Source: Candidatus Poribacteria bacterium
GTDB lineage: Bacteria; Poribacteria; WGA-4E; WGA-3G
Assembly: GCA_028818995.1 (NCBI GenBank)
Contig: JAPPMR010000653.1
Span: 1-5,585 of the forward strand
DNA: 5,585 bases
Direction: 5' to 3'
In this document: piece after piece, positions 5,454 through 5,585 of the stretch
Layout: each line of letters opens with the position of its first letter
How positions within the stretch are numbered: the first letter of the stretch is position 1
The notes under the pieces: generated by a model
What the model saw: only the letters and a program-made list of their open reading frames with translations
What the model was told of the DNA's origin: nothing
Database searches by the model: none
Made by a program: the position numbers and the translations under genes

Positions 5454-5585
5454 CTAAGTATTCCACTCCAAAACAACACCTGTATAAGTGTCAGGTTCAT
5501 TAAGGAGACCATCGTAAGCCTGCTTAATATGCTCAGGTTTAAGGCGATGGGAAATTAACGGTTCAACGTGCAACTGCCCGCGTGT
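5454..5585 (-). CDS. Zinc-type alcohol/polyol dehydrogenase, C-terminal fragment
   Basis: Only the last 43 codons are inside the window; the gene continues past the right edge. They read through without a stop to TAG at 5454 and encode GQLHVEPLISHRL, then a helix with AYDGLL, and end in GVVLEW followed by Asn-Thr. This pattern (Gly-x-Leu, Pro-Leu-Ile-Ser-His-Arg, Ala-Tyr-x-x-Leu-Leu, Gly-Val-Val-Leu-x-Trp) is typical of the C-terminus of medium-chain dehydrogenases such as zinc alcohol, sorbitol or threonine dehydrogenases. These oxidise an alcohol with NAD(P)+. Zinc ligands and the nucleotide-binding domain lie outside the window, so substrate and zinc content cannot be judged. A plus-strand reading over the same bases is a shadow. 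Confidence 0.75.
   Translation of the reverse strand, partial: TRGQLHVEPLISHRLKPEHIKQAYDGLLNEPDTYTGVVLEWNT

Noticed and set aside
5370..5558. Plus-strand open frame of 62 codons
   Set aside because: It runs antisense to the dehydrogenase C-terminus and into the palindrome; the opposite strand gives a recognisable protein and this one does not.

Overview
All six genes recognised here lie on the minus strand, so transcription runs from the right edge to the left. The window looks like ordinary chromosome of an uncultured diderm (Gram-negative-type) bacterium with moderate to low GC. The evidence for a diderm is an LptE-like outer-membrane lipoprotein and a second lipoprotein with a clear lipobox. 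The pairing of LptE with a DUF6599-like lipoprotein, together with a GTAGGA...TCCTAC palindromic intergenic repeat, reminds me of Candidatus Poribacteria or a related lineage. That placement is an inference from memory; no marker in the window proves it.

Layout in transcription order: (1) the last 43 codons of a zinc-type (MDR family) alcohol/polyol dehydrogenase, 5585-5454. (2) A 398-bp intergenic region holding a roughly 102-bp nested palindrome (5279-5380), a near-consensus sigma-70 promoter (TTGAAA, 17-bp spacer, TGATATAAT; 5221-5193), and a leader of about 130 nt with a hairpin plus U-run (5150-5118). (3) rpsO (ribosomal protein S15, TTG start). (4) pnp (polynucleotide phosphorylase, GTG start) after a 47-nt gap; its protein has an extra arginine-rich tail of about 64 residues. 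(5) A 150-nt gap with a perfect 11-bp hairpin just after pnp. (6) A three-gene cluster: a 95-residue single-span membrane protein of unknown function, overlapping by 11 nt an LptE-like lipoprotein, followed after 4 nt by a DUF6599-like lipoprotein. (7) A 224-bp tail containing a 9-bp hairpin and a candidate promoter with direct repeats, which would drive a gene beyond the left edge.

The rpsO-pnp pair is the classic conserved arrangement coupling a ribosomal protein to the 3'-5' exoribonuclease. The three downstream genes concern the envelope: one probably helps deliver lipopolysaccharide to the outer membrane with LptD, one is a lipoprotein of unknown role, and one is a small inner-membrane protein. 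Their overlaps suggest translational coupling. Whether they are read through from pnp or have their own weak promoter in 2246-2395 cannot be settled from the sequence.

No mobile element, CRISPR array, tRNA or rRNA was found, and nothing clearly amounts to a new multi-gene system. The most notable points are the periodic Arg tail of PNPase, the structured rpsO leader, the nested palindrome, and the conserved-looking but unidentified small membrane protein coupled to lptE.
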